Assembly: GCF_022288825.1 (NCBI RefSeq)
Contig: NZ_JAKOOW010000078.1
Location: 1 to 64,000 of the forward strand
DNA: 64,000 nt
Reading direction: 5' to 3'
DNA from: Kingella pumchi
GTDB taxonomy: Bacteria; Pseudomonadota; Gammaproteobacteria; Burkholderiales; Neisseriaceae
Part shown: positions 1 to 11,521 of the stretch, one piece after another
How positions within the stretch are numbered: the stretch's first letter is position 1
How the letters are laid out: the number at the start of each line of letters is the position of its first letter
The notes under the pieces: generated by a model
The model's input: only the letters and a program-made list of their open reading frames with translations
Told to the model about the DNA's origin: nothing
The model's database searches: none
Made by a program: the position numbers and the translations under genes

Positions 1-711
1 TTTTTCCTTGCATTCGGCCATTTTTTACTCAAAAAACCGCTTCGCAAGCCGAATGTCAACACGCCCTAGTTTGAGGCAGCCTGAAAACCGGTGGCAGGGT
101 TTCAGGCTGCTTTTGTTTTGCGGGGGAGGTCTGAAACGGTTTTTTCAGACGCCTTTGCGGCTTTCAGGCTGCTTTTCGTTTTTTAACATAATGCAGGGCG
201 GCGGGTAAAGCAGTTTGCTTTTGGATGGGAAGCGGTGGCTGAGCGGGCGGGCGGAGATGTTTTTCAGGCTGCTTTTTTGGGAGTGGATGGACGGCAAAAA
301 GCAGCCTGAAAAAACAGAAGCCGTCTGAACCCGAAATCAGGTTTTCAGAGAGCCGCGAACACGCAAAGGCAGCCTGAAAAATGTTTCAGGCTGCCTGCGC
401 TGTTGGTTTTGCTTTGCGTTTTTTAACAAAAAACAAAACCGGCGCAGCAGTAGTTATCTGTAAAAAAACTTTGTTAAATCAAATTTGAATGCGGCGGTTA
501 TTTGCGGCGCGGATATGCGGTATCAGAAAAAAAAATTAGCCTGGGGCGCTCGGGCTTGTTTATAAATTGCTGCAAGGTTGGGGCGCGGGCCGTTGCAGAC
601 GGTTCGCAGGCAGCCTGAAAGGTTTTCAGGCTGTCTGTGTTTTCAGGCTGCAGCTCTTTCGCTTCCCCGGCCGACAATGATCCGAAAAACGATGAGAAGA
701 GGAGCAAACCG
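1..711. other. intergenic region rich in uptake sequences
   Basis: No credible gene is seen. The stretch holds many copies of AGGCAGCCTGAA and its complement, several arranged head to head so that the transcript could fold into hairpins (for example around 299-325 and 370-395). Short open frames here simply translate these repeats (FSGC, FRLP, QPEN motifs) and are rejected. The promoter of the downstream permease pair should lie near the right end, but I see no convincing -35/-10 pair. Confidence 0.7.
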
Positions 712-1062
712 ATGAGTAAAGCGCAAACTCGAAACCATGCTGCGGAAAAAGCGCGGGCGGCCAGGGTGCTGGCGCATCCGGCTTTCCGTTCGATGGCGCG
801 GCAGAAAGCCTGGTTGGGCTGGAGTTTTTCCGCGATTGTGTTCGCGGTGTATGTGGCCTATATCTGGGTAATCGGCACGTCGCCGCAAACGCTGGCGGCG
901 AAGGTGAATCCGGGGGAGGTGACGACCTGGGGCATTTGGGTCGGGATGTTTGTGATTGTGTTTTCTTTCCTGATTACGCTGGTTTATGTGTGGCTGGCCA
1001 ACGGCAAATTTGAGGAGATGACGCAAAAAGCGGTGCGCGAAACACAAGAAGGAGAAAAATGA
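712..1062 (+). CDS. DUF485 family inner membrane protein
   Basis: A 116-residue protein with two predicted membrane helices (about residues 35-57 and 77-99) separated by a short loop, and a charged N-terminus. This is the usual layout of DUF485 proteins, which are encoded directly before acetate permeases. The start at 712 is chosen because GAGGAGC lies just upstream; the longer frame reads through an uptake sequence. Its TGA overlaps the start of the next gene, so the two are probably translationally coupled and the protein is likely an accessory of the symporter. Its exact role is not known. Confidence 0.88.
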   Translation: MSKAQTRNHAAEKARAARVLAHPAFRSMARQKAWLGWSFSAIVFAVYVAYIWVIGTSPQTLAAKVNPGEVTTWGIWVGMFVIVFSFLITLVYVWLANGKFEEMTQKAVRETQEGEK

Positions 1063-2741
1063 TGGGAAAACATAAGTTTCTGTTTGCCGCGTGGGCGGCG
1101 GGTTTTTCAGGCTGCCTGTGGGCGGATGCGTTTAGCGGCGAGGTGGAGAAACAGGCGACCAACTGGACGGCTGTGGTGATGTTCTTCATCTTCGTGGGCG
1201 CCACGCTGTGGATTACCAAATGGGCGGCGAAGAAAAACCGTTCCACCCAGGATTTCTACACCGCCGGCGGCGGTATCACCGGCTTTCAAAACGGGCTGGC
1301 GATTGCGGGGGATTTTATGTCGGCCGCGTCGTTTCTCGGCATTTCGGCGATGGTGTTCACCACCGGTTACGACGGCCTGATTTATTCGACGGGCTTTCTG
1401 GTCGGCTGGCCGCTGGTGCTGTTTCTGGTGGCGGAGCGGCTGCGCAATCTGGGGCAGTTTACCTTTGCCGATGTGGCGGCCTACCGCCTGAAACAGACGC
1501 CGGTGCGCCTGTTTGCCGCTTCGGGTTCGCTGCTGGTGGTGATGCTGTATCTCATCGCGCAGGTGGTGGGCGCGGGCAAGCTGATCCAGCTTTTGTTCGG
1601 CATGGACTATATTTGGGCGGTGCTGATTGTCGGTGCGCTGATGGTGGCCTATGTGCTGTTCGGCGGTATGCTGGCGACGACTTGGGTGCAGATGATTAAA
1701 GCCGTGTTGCTGTTGGGCGGCGCAACGTTTATGTCGTTTATGGTGCTGTATGTCAGCGGTTTCAGCATGGAAACGATGTTCCAAAAAGCCGTCGATACCC
1801 ATACGCTCGGCGAGGCGATTTTGGCGCCCGGCGGCTTGGTGAAAAATCCGGTGGACGCGCTCTCGCTCGGCCTGGCGCTGATGTTCGGCACCGCCGGCCT
1901 GCCGCATATCCTGATGCGTTTCTTCACCGTGCCCGACGCCCGCGAAGCGCGCAAATCGGTAGTCGTCGCCACCGGCTTTATCGGCTATTTCTACCTGCTC
2001 ACCTTTATCATCGGTTTTGGCGCGATTATTTTCCTGACCAATAATCCCGAGTTTTTCAAAGCCGTAGTCAAAGACGGCAAAACCGTGTACGAAATGATCG
2101 GCGGCACCAACATGGCGGCGGTTCACCTGTCGGCAGCCGTCGGCGGCAACCTGCTGTTGGGCTTTATCTCCGCCGTAGCCTTCGCCACCATTTTGGCGGT
2201 GGTGGCCGGACTGACCCTGTCGGGCGCATCGGCGGTGAGTCACGATATTTACTCTTCGGTAATCCGCAAAGGCAAAGCCCTGCCGAAAGAAGAAATGCGC
2301 GTCTCCCGCGCCGCCACTTTGGGTTTGGGCGTGTTGGCCATCATCTTCGGCATTGCCTTTGAAAACCAAAACGTCGCCTTTATGGTCGGTCTCGCCTTTG
2401 CCGTTGCCGCGTCTGCCAACTTCCCCGTGCTAATGCTGAGCATGTTCTGGAAAGGGCTGACCACGCGCGGCGCCGTTGCCGGCGGCTTCGCGGGACTGAT
2501 CGGCGCGCTGGTGCTTATCGTGCTCGGCCCCACCGTGTGGGTGAGCGTGCTGCACAACGACAGCCCCATCTTCCCCTACGGCAACCCCGCGCTGTTCACC
2601 ATCCCGCTGGCCTTTGTTGTGGCGTGGATAGTGTCGGTGCTCGACAAGTCCGAACAGGCGGCGCAGGACAAAGCCGGTTTCGACGCCCAGTATGTGCGCT
2701 CGATGACGGGCATTGGCGCGGCGGAGGCGTCGGATCATTAG
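1059..2741 (+). CDS. actP: cation/acetate symporter ActP
   Basis: A 560-residue sodium:solute symporter family protein (E. coli ActP is of similar length) with about a dozen membrane helices. It is expected to take up acetate and other short monocarboxylates with a cation. The N-terminus resembles a signal peptide and contains an uptake sequence translated as FSGCL. The gene overlaps the DUF485 gene by 4 bases. Two ATGs are possible, 1059 and 1062; GGAG at 1051-1054 is better spaced from 1062. The core helices with GDFMSAASFLG and the TGGFLVGWP-like region support the family call. No acs gene is present in the window. Confidence 0.93.
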   Translation: MMGKHKFLFAAWAAGFSGCLWADAFSGEVEKQATNWTAVVMFFIFVGATLWITKWAAKKNRSTQDFYTAGGGITGFQNGLAIAGDFMSAASFLGISAMVFTTGYDGLIYSTGFLVGWPLVLFLVAERLRNLGQFTFADVAAYRLKQTPVRLFAASGSLLVVMLYLIAQVVGAGKLIQLLFGMDYIWAVLIVGALMVAYVLFGGMLATTWVQMIKAVLLLGGATFMSFMVLYVSGFSMETMFQKAVDTHTLGEAILAPGGLVKNPVDALSLGLALMFGTAGLPHILMRFFTVPDAREARKSVVVATGFIGYFYLLTFIIGFGAIIFLTNNPEFFKAVVKDGKTVYEMIGGTNMAAVHLSAAVGGNLLLGFISAVAFATILAVVAGLTLSGASAVSHDIYSSVIRKGKALPKEEMRVSRAATLGLGVLAIIFGIAFENQNVAFMVGLAFAVAASANFPVLMLSMFWKGLTTRGAVAGGFAGLIGALVLIVLGPTVWVSVLHNDSPIFPYGNPALFTIPLAFVVAWIVSVLDKSEQAAQDKAGFDAQYVRSMTGIGAAEASDH

Positions 2742-3156
2742 ACTCGACGGCAACCGGTTTTCAGGCTGCCTTTGCCAAACACCAATAGCAAAAGCGGCCT
2801 GAAAACGGCAAAAACCAAACAGGCAGCCTTTTTCAGGCTGCCTGATGATTTGGGTTTCGGCATCGCTCGCCAAACCAGCCAAAAAACCGCAAGCGCCATT
2901 ATCCGCTGAAGCTGCCTGTTCAAACGCTTTCAGGCTGCTTTCACTAAAGCTAAAGGCAGCCTGAAAACTTCAGCGGCGTTTTTTTCAGGCTGCCTGAGTG
3001 TTTGGCAAAAGCAGCCTGAAAATAGTGGGAATCAAACAGGCAGCCTGAAAAGGCCGCCTGTTTTAGTGCTGATGGAGAGACGAAACCGTGCGCCGGCATT
3101 TGCTGCTTGTTTTTCCAAACGTGCCATCAGGCAGCCTGAAAACGGAATCAGTGCTT
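2742..3156. other. uptake-sequence cluster between convergent genes
   Basis: No gene is seen. At least six inverted or direct copies of the uptake core lie here. The first pair (about 2756-2809) follows the actP stop and can form a stem that ends transcription; others sit at about 2930-2965, 2985-3025 and 3043-3060. Small open frames across this stretch are repeat translations. Confidence 0.7.
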
Positions 3157-4548
3157 TCAGGCTGCCTGATCGTTATCGCTCTCGATTTCAAGGTGCGGGC
3201 CGCGCTGTTTGAAGGCTTCCTGAAAAGCCGCCAACAGCGCGGCGTCGGTGTACCAGCGGCCGTTATCGGTGAGCAGGGCGCCGCTGTCGCAAACCATAAC
3301 GGCGCTGCGGCCGGAAACGGGATCAGTTTCGCGGATGCGCAAGCGGCCGGCGGCCGGCCAGATGCCGCGCGGCAGGGCGGGCAGCGCCCGGCGCGCGCTG
3401 CGCTCGTGTAAATCAAAGTCTTGCCGCGCGCAGGCAGGGCTGCAGCCGCCGGCCAGCGCGGCGGGACACGGTGCGCCCGCCGGCAGGGTGTGGGGCAGGA
3501 TGCCGAGCAGGGTCGGGCACAAACCGCTGTCCTGCGCCCATTGCTGCAGGCTGCGTTTAGCGGCTTTCGGATGTTTGAACACGCCCGTCGGCGCATGCTC
3601 GCGCCAGCCTGAAAGCAGCGGGCGCACACGGGCTTTCAGGCTGCCTGCGGGGGCGCCGGCAAACCATTCGATGCTGTGGCAGCCGGTATTTTCTTCGGGT
3701 GGCGGCAGCCGGTGTTCGGCCAATAGCGCAATGCGCAGGGCGTGGCTGTGCAGGCTGCCGGCGGCGGGCAGAAACTGCAGCCGCGCGACGGCATCCGGCT
3801 GGCGGTGCAGCAGCCGCACGGTTTCGCGAAAAGCCTGACGGTGGCTGTGCACGGCGCCAACGGCACCGTCGTGCCCGTACCAAACCGATACGCCATAGCC
3901 GTCGCCAAACGCGGACAAATCGTCGCGCAGCGCAGTGGAAATACCCGCCGGCAGCCGCTGCGGATTGAGCAGGCTCTCGGCGGTGTTTTGCCAGCGCTCG
4001 GCACCGTGCTCGGCCAGCGCGGCCTGCAGATACTGCGCCAGCGCTTCCACATCGGCCAGCGCCCGATGGCGGCCGCGCACGTTGATTTGGTGTCGTTCGA
4101 TAATGCTGTCGAGACTGTGCTTGCGCTGCTGCGGATAGAGTTTGCGCGAAAGCTGGACGCTGCACAGCGCCGGCGCGCCAAAGGCAAAACCGTGGCGGCG
4201 GCATTCCTGCTGCAGCATGGTGTAGTCGAAACGGCTGTTGTGCGCGATCAGCAGGCTGCCGCGCAGTTGCGGCAGAATCTGCGGCAGGCATTGGGAGAGC
4301 GTCGGCGCGCCGGCAACGGTGTCGTCGCTGATGCCGGTGAGTTCGGCAACAAAGCGGCTGATGGGAATCTGCGGATTGACCAGTTGTTCGACGGCGCTCA
4401 CCGCACCGTTTTCAAAACGCAAAAAAGCGATTTCGGTAATGCGGTCGCGCTCGAGATGGCCGCCGGTGGTTTCCAAATCAAGAATGGCCACCGGCTGTCC
4501 GAAGGCGGCGAGCTGTTCGGCCAGCGGCTGTAAATATCGGTAGGGCAT
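3157..4548 (-). CDS. DnaQ-type 3'-5' exonuclease (DEDD family)
   Basis: A 463-residue protein. Residues 20-175 form a DEDDh exonuclease domain: DLETTG (D24, E26), HNSRFD (D108) and HRALAD (H161, D166) are the Exo I, II and III motifs, all intact. The C-terminal 280 residues are long for a stand-alone epsilon subunit. They may correspond to the UvrC/Cho-like part found in some DnaQ-like fusions, but I see no clear GIY-YIG signature. Likely role: DNA repair or proofreading exonuclease. The last codons (DQAA-stop) are supplied by an uptake sequence. No strong ribosome site precedes the ATG at 4548. Confidence 0.85.
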   Translation of the reverse strand: MPYRYLQPLAEQLAAFGQPVAILDLETTGGHLERDRITEIAFLRFENGAVSAVEQLVNPQIPISRFVAELTGISDDTVAGAPTLSQCLPQILPQLRGSLLIAHNSRFDYTMLQQECRRHGFAFGAPALCSVQLSRKLYPQQRKHSLDSIIERHQINVRGRHRALADVEALAQYLQAALAEHGAERWQNTAESLLNPQRLPAGISTALRDDLSAFGDGYGVSVWYGHDGAVGAVHSHRQAFRETVRLLHRQPDAVARLQFLPAAGSLHSHALRIALLAEHRLPPPEENTGCHSIEWFAGAPAGSLKARVRPLLSGWREHAPTGVFKHPKAAKRSLQQWAQDSGLCPTLLGILPHTLPAGAPCPAALAGGCSPACARQDFDLHERSARRALPALPRGIWPAAGRLRIRETDPVSGRSAVMVCDSGALLTDNGRWYTDAALLAAFQEAFKQRGPHLEIESDNDQAA

Positions 4549-4691
4549 GGGATGGGTGCCGCGCGGGCGGCGGAAAATTTTTCGGCAGGGGTGCGGCGGG
4601 ATTTTTTCTTGTTTTCAACAGGGAAACCGGAAAAGCCGCTGGAAATGGGGCGCGGATTATAAAGTTTTTTAAAAATTTTCGGCAATAATGC

Positions 4692-4720
4692 TTGACGCAA
4701 AACGGTGCCGTTACTATAAT
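4692..4720 (+). promoter_or_regulatory. strong sigma-70 promoter of the tRNA operon
   Basis: TTGACG (4692-4697) and TATAAT (4715-4720) are separated by exactly 17 bases. Predicted start of transcription is near 4727, about 7 bases before tRNA-Arg. The promoter is close to consensus, as expected for stable RNA genes. Confidence 0.9.
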
Positions 4721-4733
4721 CCGAATCTTTGCT

Positions 4734-4810
4734 GCACCCGTAGCTCAGTTGGATAGAGTATCTGGCTACGAACCAGAGGGTCGGGCGTTCGAATCGCTCC
4801 GGGTGCGCCA
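4734..4810 (+). tRNA. tRNA-Arg (anticodon ACG)
   Basis: Seventy-seven bases including an encoded CCA (4808-4810). The acceptor arms GCACCCG/CGGGTGC pair fully, the anticodon loop CTACGAA is closed by TCTGG/CCAGA, and the T arm contains GTTCGAATC. The ACG anticodon is normally edited to ICG to read CGN codons. It is first in a two-tRNA transcript. Confidence 0.96.
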
Positions 4811-4821
4811 AAAACCATTCC

Positions 4822-4896
4822 GCGCCCATCGTCTAGCGGTTAGGACATCGCCCTTTCACGGCGGTAACCGGGGTTCGATTCCCCGTGGGCGTGCCA
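4822..4896 (+). tRNA. tRNA-Glu (anticodon TTC)
   Basis: Seventy-five bases including an encoded CCA (4894-4896). The anticodon loop CTTTCAC is closed by CGCC/GGCG, the D arm has TCTAGCGGTTAGGA, and the T arm has GGTTCGATTCC. The acceptor stem GCGCCCA pairs with TGGGCGT, with one G-T pair at the end. It lies 11 bases after tRNA-Arg. Confidence 0.96.
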
Positions 4897-4904
4897 GTTT
4901 AGAG

Positions 4905-4936
4905 AAAAAGCCTGCAAGCGATTGCAGGCTTTTTCG
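4905..4936 (+). terminator. rho-independent terminator of the tRNA operon
   Basis: A perfect 13-bp stem (4905-4917 with 4922-4934), loop GCGA and a run of T form a classic intrinsic terminator 8 bases after tRNA-Glu. Unlike most hairpins in this window it is not built from uptake sequences. Confidence 0.93.
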
Positions 4937-5303
4937 TATTGTGTCGAAGCAATCGGGCGGGCGGTTTGCAGATGCCGCTGCCGCTGCCGCAGTTCCCAAG
5001 CCGGCAACAGGCGTTTTACCCTTTGCGCGCCAAGTTTTCAGGCTGCCTGCCGCACGTCCCGCAGGCAGCCTGAAAATATATGCCGCCGAACGGGCTGCTT
5101 GCGGCAGCCGCGAAAGTCTGATCAGCCTGCCTATTACCCGCCATCGGCGCGCGCAATGAGCAATCAGGACATTGCGGTTAAAGCAAACCCGCCTGGCTCT
5201 TTTCAGGCTGCCTTTGCAGCGCGGCGGCTTTTAGTATAATCCGCGCTTTTTCAGGCAGCCTGAAAGCTGCTGCCAAACCACAAAACCACAGAAAGAAACG
5301 AAT
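4937..5303. other. intergenic region
   Basis: No gene is supported. There are uptake copies near 5035-5075, 5200-5212 and 5250-5265. A TATAAT at 5235-5240, preceded by TTGCAG at 5214-5219 (15-base spacing), is a reasonable promoter for the lipoprotein gene that follows. Confidence 0.6.
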
Positions 5304-5909
5304 ATGACCGTCAAACCACGCTTCACTCTCTTTGCCGCCGCGCTGCTGCTGGCAGCCTGCGGCGAACCGGCTGCGCAAAATGCCGCTTCGGCGGCGCCTA
5401 GCGCATCATCCGCCGCTTCCGCTCCCGCCGTTGATACCGCCGCATCATCTGCCGCTTCGGCGTCGGCACCGTTTTCGCTGGCGATGAAAACCGATTTGGA
5501 GCAGATTTGGTCGGTGCTGCAGCCCGGTTTTAGCGAGCAGGCGGCCAAGGAAGTGGAATGGTCGCGCCGCATTGATGCGGCGAAAACAACGGCGCAAGTC
5601 CAAGCGGTTGCCGAAGAGAGGCTGGCGTTGAACGACAAACAATGGCGCGCGCTGCAGGATTTGAAGCTGGTCGATTCCACCGCGCAGTCGCTGCGCGACC
5701 GGCTGGTGCTCGAAGGGCGCAAGAGCAGCGAAGCCTATCAGGCCGAGCTGGCCGTTGCCCGTGAGAAAAGCGGTGGCGTGTTGAGCGAAGAGCAGTTTGC
5801 CAAACTAACTGCCGGCGAACGCGAACGCCAGGTGGAAATATCGCAAACGCTCACCGAACTGCTGAAGCTGTCCAAACAGGCCGGCATCAAAAACGAGCTG
5901 GTGCAATAG
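5304..5909 (+). CDS. putative lipoprotein of unknown function
   Basis: A 201-residue protein with a lipoprotein signal peptide: a hydrophobic stretch ending LLAAC, lipidated cysteine C19. Residues 20-60 are a low-complexity Ala/Ser-rich linker, and the rest (about 62-201) is predicted to be mostly helical with many charged residues. I do not recognise the family. It stands alone, between a promoter-like TATAAT and an inverted uptake pair (5924-5961) that can act as terminator. Confidence 0.8.
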   Translation: MTVKPRFTLFAAALLLAACGEPAAQNAASAAPSASSAASAPAVDTAASSAASASAPFSLAMKTDLEQIWSVLQPGFSEQAAKEVEWSRRIDAAKTTAQVQAVAEERLALNDKQWRALQDLKLVDSTAQSLRDRLVLEGRKSSEAYQAELAVAREKSGGVLSEEQFAKLTAGERERQVEISQTLTELLKLSKQAGIKNELVQ

Positions 5910-5923
5910 CGCCGCCGCCCGTA

Positions 5924-5961
5924 TTTTCAGGCTGCCTGCCGCCCGCAAGGCAGCCTGAAAA
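5924..5961 (+). terminator. inverted uptake-sequence hairpin
   Basis: TTTTCAGGCTGCCT (5924-5937) pairs with AGGCAGCCTGAAAA (5948-5961). It lies 14 bases after the lipoprotein stop, so it probably serves both as terminator and uptake site. Confidence 0.65.
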
Positions 5962-5982
5962 ACCATTCGCAAGGAGACGCCC

Positions 5983-6633
5983 ATGAATATCCGCGCCGTA
6001 TTGTTCGATCTCGACGGCACGCTGGCCGATACCGCGCCCGACTTGGGTGCGGCGCTCAACAGCCTGCTGCGCGCGCTGGGGCAGCCTGAAAAAGCGCTGG
6101 CCGACATCCGTCCCCACTCCAGCCACGGTGCCGCCGCGCTGCTCGCTTTCGGCATGGGCATCACGCCCGAGCATCCCGACTATCCCGGGCTGCGCCGCCG
6201 CTATCTGGACGAATACCAAGCCTGCAACGGCGAAGCGAGTGTTTTGTTTGACGGCATTCCCGAATTGTTGGAAGAGATCGACGGCCGCAATCTGGTTTGG
6301 GGCATCGTAACCAACAAGCCCGAAGCCCTTGCCCGAGAGCTGGCCGACGCGCTGCCGCTGCCGGTGCTACCTGCGGTGCTGGTCGGCGGCGACACCTGCG
6401 CCCAAGCCAAGCCTTCGCCGCAGCCGCTGCACCACGCCTGCGCCGCCATTGGCATTCCCGCCGCGCACTGCCTGTATATTGGTGACGCCGAACGCGACAT
6501 GCAGGCCGCCAAAAACGCCGGTATGGTGGCGGTGCTGGCCGAATGGGGCTATATCGGCGCCGACGATTGCATAGCAGACTGGCCGGCCGATTACACCGTC
6601 CGCCACCCCGCCGACATCGTCCGCCTGCTGTAA
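5983..6633 (+). CDS. gph: phosphoglycolate phosphatase (HAD family)
   Basis: A 216-residue HAD hydrolase. Motif I is FDLDGTL (nucleophile D9, acid D11), followed by a helical cap, a TNK motif near residue 108 and a GDAERD motif (about 166-171). The length and cap fit Gph, which removes phosphate from 2-phosphoglycolate arising from DNA repair. Ribosome site AAGGAG precedes the start. An uptake core inside the gene is translated as QPEK (about residues 30-33), replacing what would be an ordinary cap-domain loop. Other HAD phosphatases remain possible. Confidence 0.87.
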   Translation: MNIRAVLFDLDGTLADTAPDLGAALNSLLRALGQPEKALADIRPHSSHGAAALLAFGMGITPEHPDYPGLRRRYLDEYQACNGEASVLFDGIPELLEEIDGRNLVWGIVTNKPEALARELADALPLPVLPAVLVGGDTCAQAKPSPQPLHHACAAIGIPAAHCLYIGDAERDMQAAKNAGMVAVLAEWGYIGADDCIADWPADYTVRHPADIVRLL

Positions 6634-6644
6634 GCCGTGCAAAC

Positions 6645-6684
6645 AAGGCAGCCTGAAAACGCAATCTTCCGTTTTCAGGCTGCT
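6645..6684. terminator. bidirectional uptake hairpin between gph and carB
   Basis: The arms GCAGCCTGAAAAC (6648-6660) and GTTTTCAGGCTGC (6671-6683) pair, with A and T runs on both sides. It lies between two convergent genes and could terminate both. Confidence 0.65.
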
Positions 6685-6716
6685 TTTTGCTTTACAGACG
6701 GCGTTTTCAGGCTGCC

Positions 6717-9926
<3,210 letters not shown>

Positions 9927-9943
9927 GGGTGGGTCTTTCTTAG

Positions 9944-10915
9944 TTAAATATTCTTTAAATTATCAACATAGTCATTATAATTTAAATTATTTATGAATTT
10001 TTTCTCAATTTCATTAATTAGGCTATGAATATCAACTTCTTTTACTCTTATATCATTTATTTCTTTTATCTTTTTTGTTGATCCTTTGGTAATAATCCAG
10101 ATTTGCTTGTCAGAATTTTTACTAAGACTAATTTCTTTACCATTTACAGTTAAACTTGTTTGCTCCAATTTTGCAGCATAATTATGTATCTGCTCTCTTT
10201 TGTAGTCTTCATAATTTGATGACAAAGTACAATCATAGATTACTTCTAGATTCTTTATTTTAAATAAACCATCAAACATTCCCGCTTGATTCTGTTGTGG
10301 AATTGGATATATCTCCGTAACAAGCATTTTTAGTATTATATTTGTATAGTCTTCGAAGATATAAGGATCTGTAATTAGATTAGCATTTTCTCTTATACTA
10401 GAAATAATAGTTTCTATAGCTTCAGAAATAGAATTAACTACTTGCCTTTGTAAATTATCTGATACAGCCTGTTTGGCTTCTACCATGGCTGGTTTGTTAT
10501 TTATTACATTTATTTTATTCGCAAAATCTCCGTTCGGTTCAAATTGAACGTCCATGCCTTCTTTTAATTGTTCAAACTTAATATTGAGCAATTCTTTTTC
10601 AGCAAAGACAAAATCTTTTTTTGCATTTTGATTTATTTTAGAAATAAACCCAGTTCGCTTTTCGGCATCTAACTTTTTAATTTTAGAAGAAATTACAGAT
10701 CTTTCAGGTTTAAGAATTTCTATTTTATTTGCAAAATTCCCGTTTGGTTCAAATTGAACTTCCACACCTTCTTTAAGTTGTTCAAATGTAATATTGAGTA
10801 ATTCTTTCTCTACAAAGAAAAAATCGTTTTCCGCATTGTTATCCAGTTTTTTAATATATCCATTGCGTTTATCCGTATTCAAAAATTTGATTACAGAAAT
10901 TTTCTTACTGTCCAT
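9944..10915 (-). CDS. unknown AT-rich gene: two cold-shock-like repeats plus possible nuclease domain
   Basis: A 323-residue protein, far more AT-rich than its neighbours. Residues 6-69 and 76-139 are two close copies with a 70-residue period (the DFFFVEKELL and DFVFAEKELL cores, then QFEPNGxFANKI). Each resembles a cold-shock domain: KRNGYI/KRTGFI for RNP1, DFFFV/DFVFA for RNP2, LKEGxxVQFE at the end. Residues 150-310 are a separate domain with FEDYTNIILKML, FDG (D215), IYDCT (D228) and QIHNYAAKL (Q242), then a strand-helix end. This order resembles a PD-(D/E)XK nuclease, but the usual lysine is replaced by T230, so activity is uncertain. Ribosome site AGGAGATTGTC precedes the ATG. It lies directly upstream of carB on the same strand. 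Composition and position indicate lateral acquisition. Confidence 0.8.
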   Translation of the reverse strand: MDSKKISVIKFLNTDKRNGYIKKLDNNAENDFFFVEKELLNITFEQLKEGVEVQFEPNGNFANKIEILKPERSVISSKIKKLDAEKRTGFISKINQNAKKDFVFAEKELLNIKFEQLKEGMDVQFEPNGDFANKINVINNKPAMVEAKQAVSDNLQRQVVNSISEAIETIISSIRENANLITDPYIFEDYTNIILKMLVTEIYPIPQQNQAGMFDGLFKIKNLEVIYDCTLSSNYEDYKREQIHNYAAKLEQTSLTVNGKEISLSKNSDKQIWIITKGSTKKIKEINDIRVKEVDIHSLINEIEKKFINNLNYNDYVDNLKNI

Positions 10916-10962
10916 GACAATCTCCTAGTTTATATAGCAAACGTAGCAAGCCGTAGCCCGCA

Positions 10963-11052
10963 TGTAGGGTGTGCGCGGTACGCGCACACGCGTTCTCCAT
11001 TTTCCCTGCAACCCCAACCCACCGCGTGCGTGCCTTGCGGCACACACCCTAC
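10963..11052. repeat. inverted pair of TGTAGGGTGYGC repeats
   Basis: Half 10963-10989 and half 11026-11052 are inverted relative to each other, both containing TAGGGTGTG / CACACCCTA and an inner GC-rich palindrome. Related pairs occur at 16363-16487, about 30591-30651 and 42598-42685. Confidence 0.75.
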
Positions 11053-11064
11053 CGATGGGTTCAA

Positions 11065-11172
11065 AGGTTGTCTGAAAAAACGCTCGCAGCGTTTGTTCCA
11101 TCTGCCTTGCGATAAAGGCTACCTGAAAAATTTCCACTGTTGATTTTTTGGGCATTCTTTTTCAGACGACCT
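11065..11172. repeat. uptake sequences of foreign dialects
   Basis: AGGTTGTCTGAA (11065-11076, one mismatch to the mucosa-type dialect), AGGCTACCTGAA (11116-11127, exact Eikenella dialect) and TTCAGACGACCT (11161-11172, exact complement of the mucosa-type dialect). A further AGGCCGTCTGAA (11435-11446, standard Neisseria AG dialect) lies to the right. The rest of the window is almost entirely AGGCAGCCTGAA. Confidence 0.85.
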
Positions 11173-11197
11173 GTAACGCTTAAATTCGCCGCAACCT

Positions 11198-11333
11198 GCT
11201 CCCTCCCCCGTGGGGGAGGGCTGGGGAGAGGGCATTCTCCAAATTGCGGCAATCTTTCCCACCACCCTAACTGCCCAATACAAGCCTTGCGGCTTGTTGC
11301 CCTCTCTCTAACTCTCTCCCACGGGGAGAGAGC
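11198..11333. repeat. inverted pair of CCCTCTCCC-type palindromic repeats
   Basis: 11198-11233 and 11299-11333 are inverted copies of a repeat with a CCCCGTGGG-like core flanked by GAGAGGGC. Together they look like a REP doublet, in the carA-carB spacer. Confidence 0.7.
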
Positions 11334-11337
11334 AAGC

Positions 11338-11410
11338 GTAGGTTGGGTCGCGATCCAACAAAAAATCGGTCAAATCATCTGCTTTGTGTTGGGTTTTCAA
11401 CCCAACCTAC
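11338..11410. repeat. REP doublet (REPIN-like) 1
   Basis: GTAGGTTGGGTC with its imperfect palindrome (11338-11359) and the inverted copy GTTGGGTTTTCAACCCAACC (11388-11410), about 28 bases apart. It lies just downstream of the transposase gene and is of the type mobilised by RAYT enzymes. Confidence 0.8.
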
Positions 11411-11449
11411 CGCGAGGTGTTTGGCCGTTGCTTGAGGCCGTCTGAAACT

Positions 11450-11521
11450 GTAGGTTGGGTCGAGACCCAACAAGAAACCGTTAAATTATCTATCTCATGT
11501 TGGGTTTACAACCCAAGCTAC
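11450..11521. repeat. REP doublet (REPIN-like) 2, overlapping the RAYT stop codon
   Basis: Half 11450-11471 (GTAGGTTGGGTCGAGACCCA) and inverted half 11499-11521 (GTTGGGTTTACAACCCAAGC). The transposase stop codon (11518-11520) lies inside the second half, so gene and repeat are physically linked. Confidence 0.82.

Noticed and set aside
8..208. Open frame of 66 residues at the left edge
   Set aside because: It translates uptake repeats (QPEN, FRLP, FSGC) and has no ribosome site or recognisable domain.
1107..2369. Long antisense frame inside actP (420 residues)
   Set aside because: A shadow of a GC-rich gene; His/Gln/Arg-rich and with no family features.
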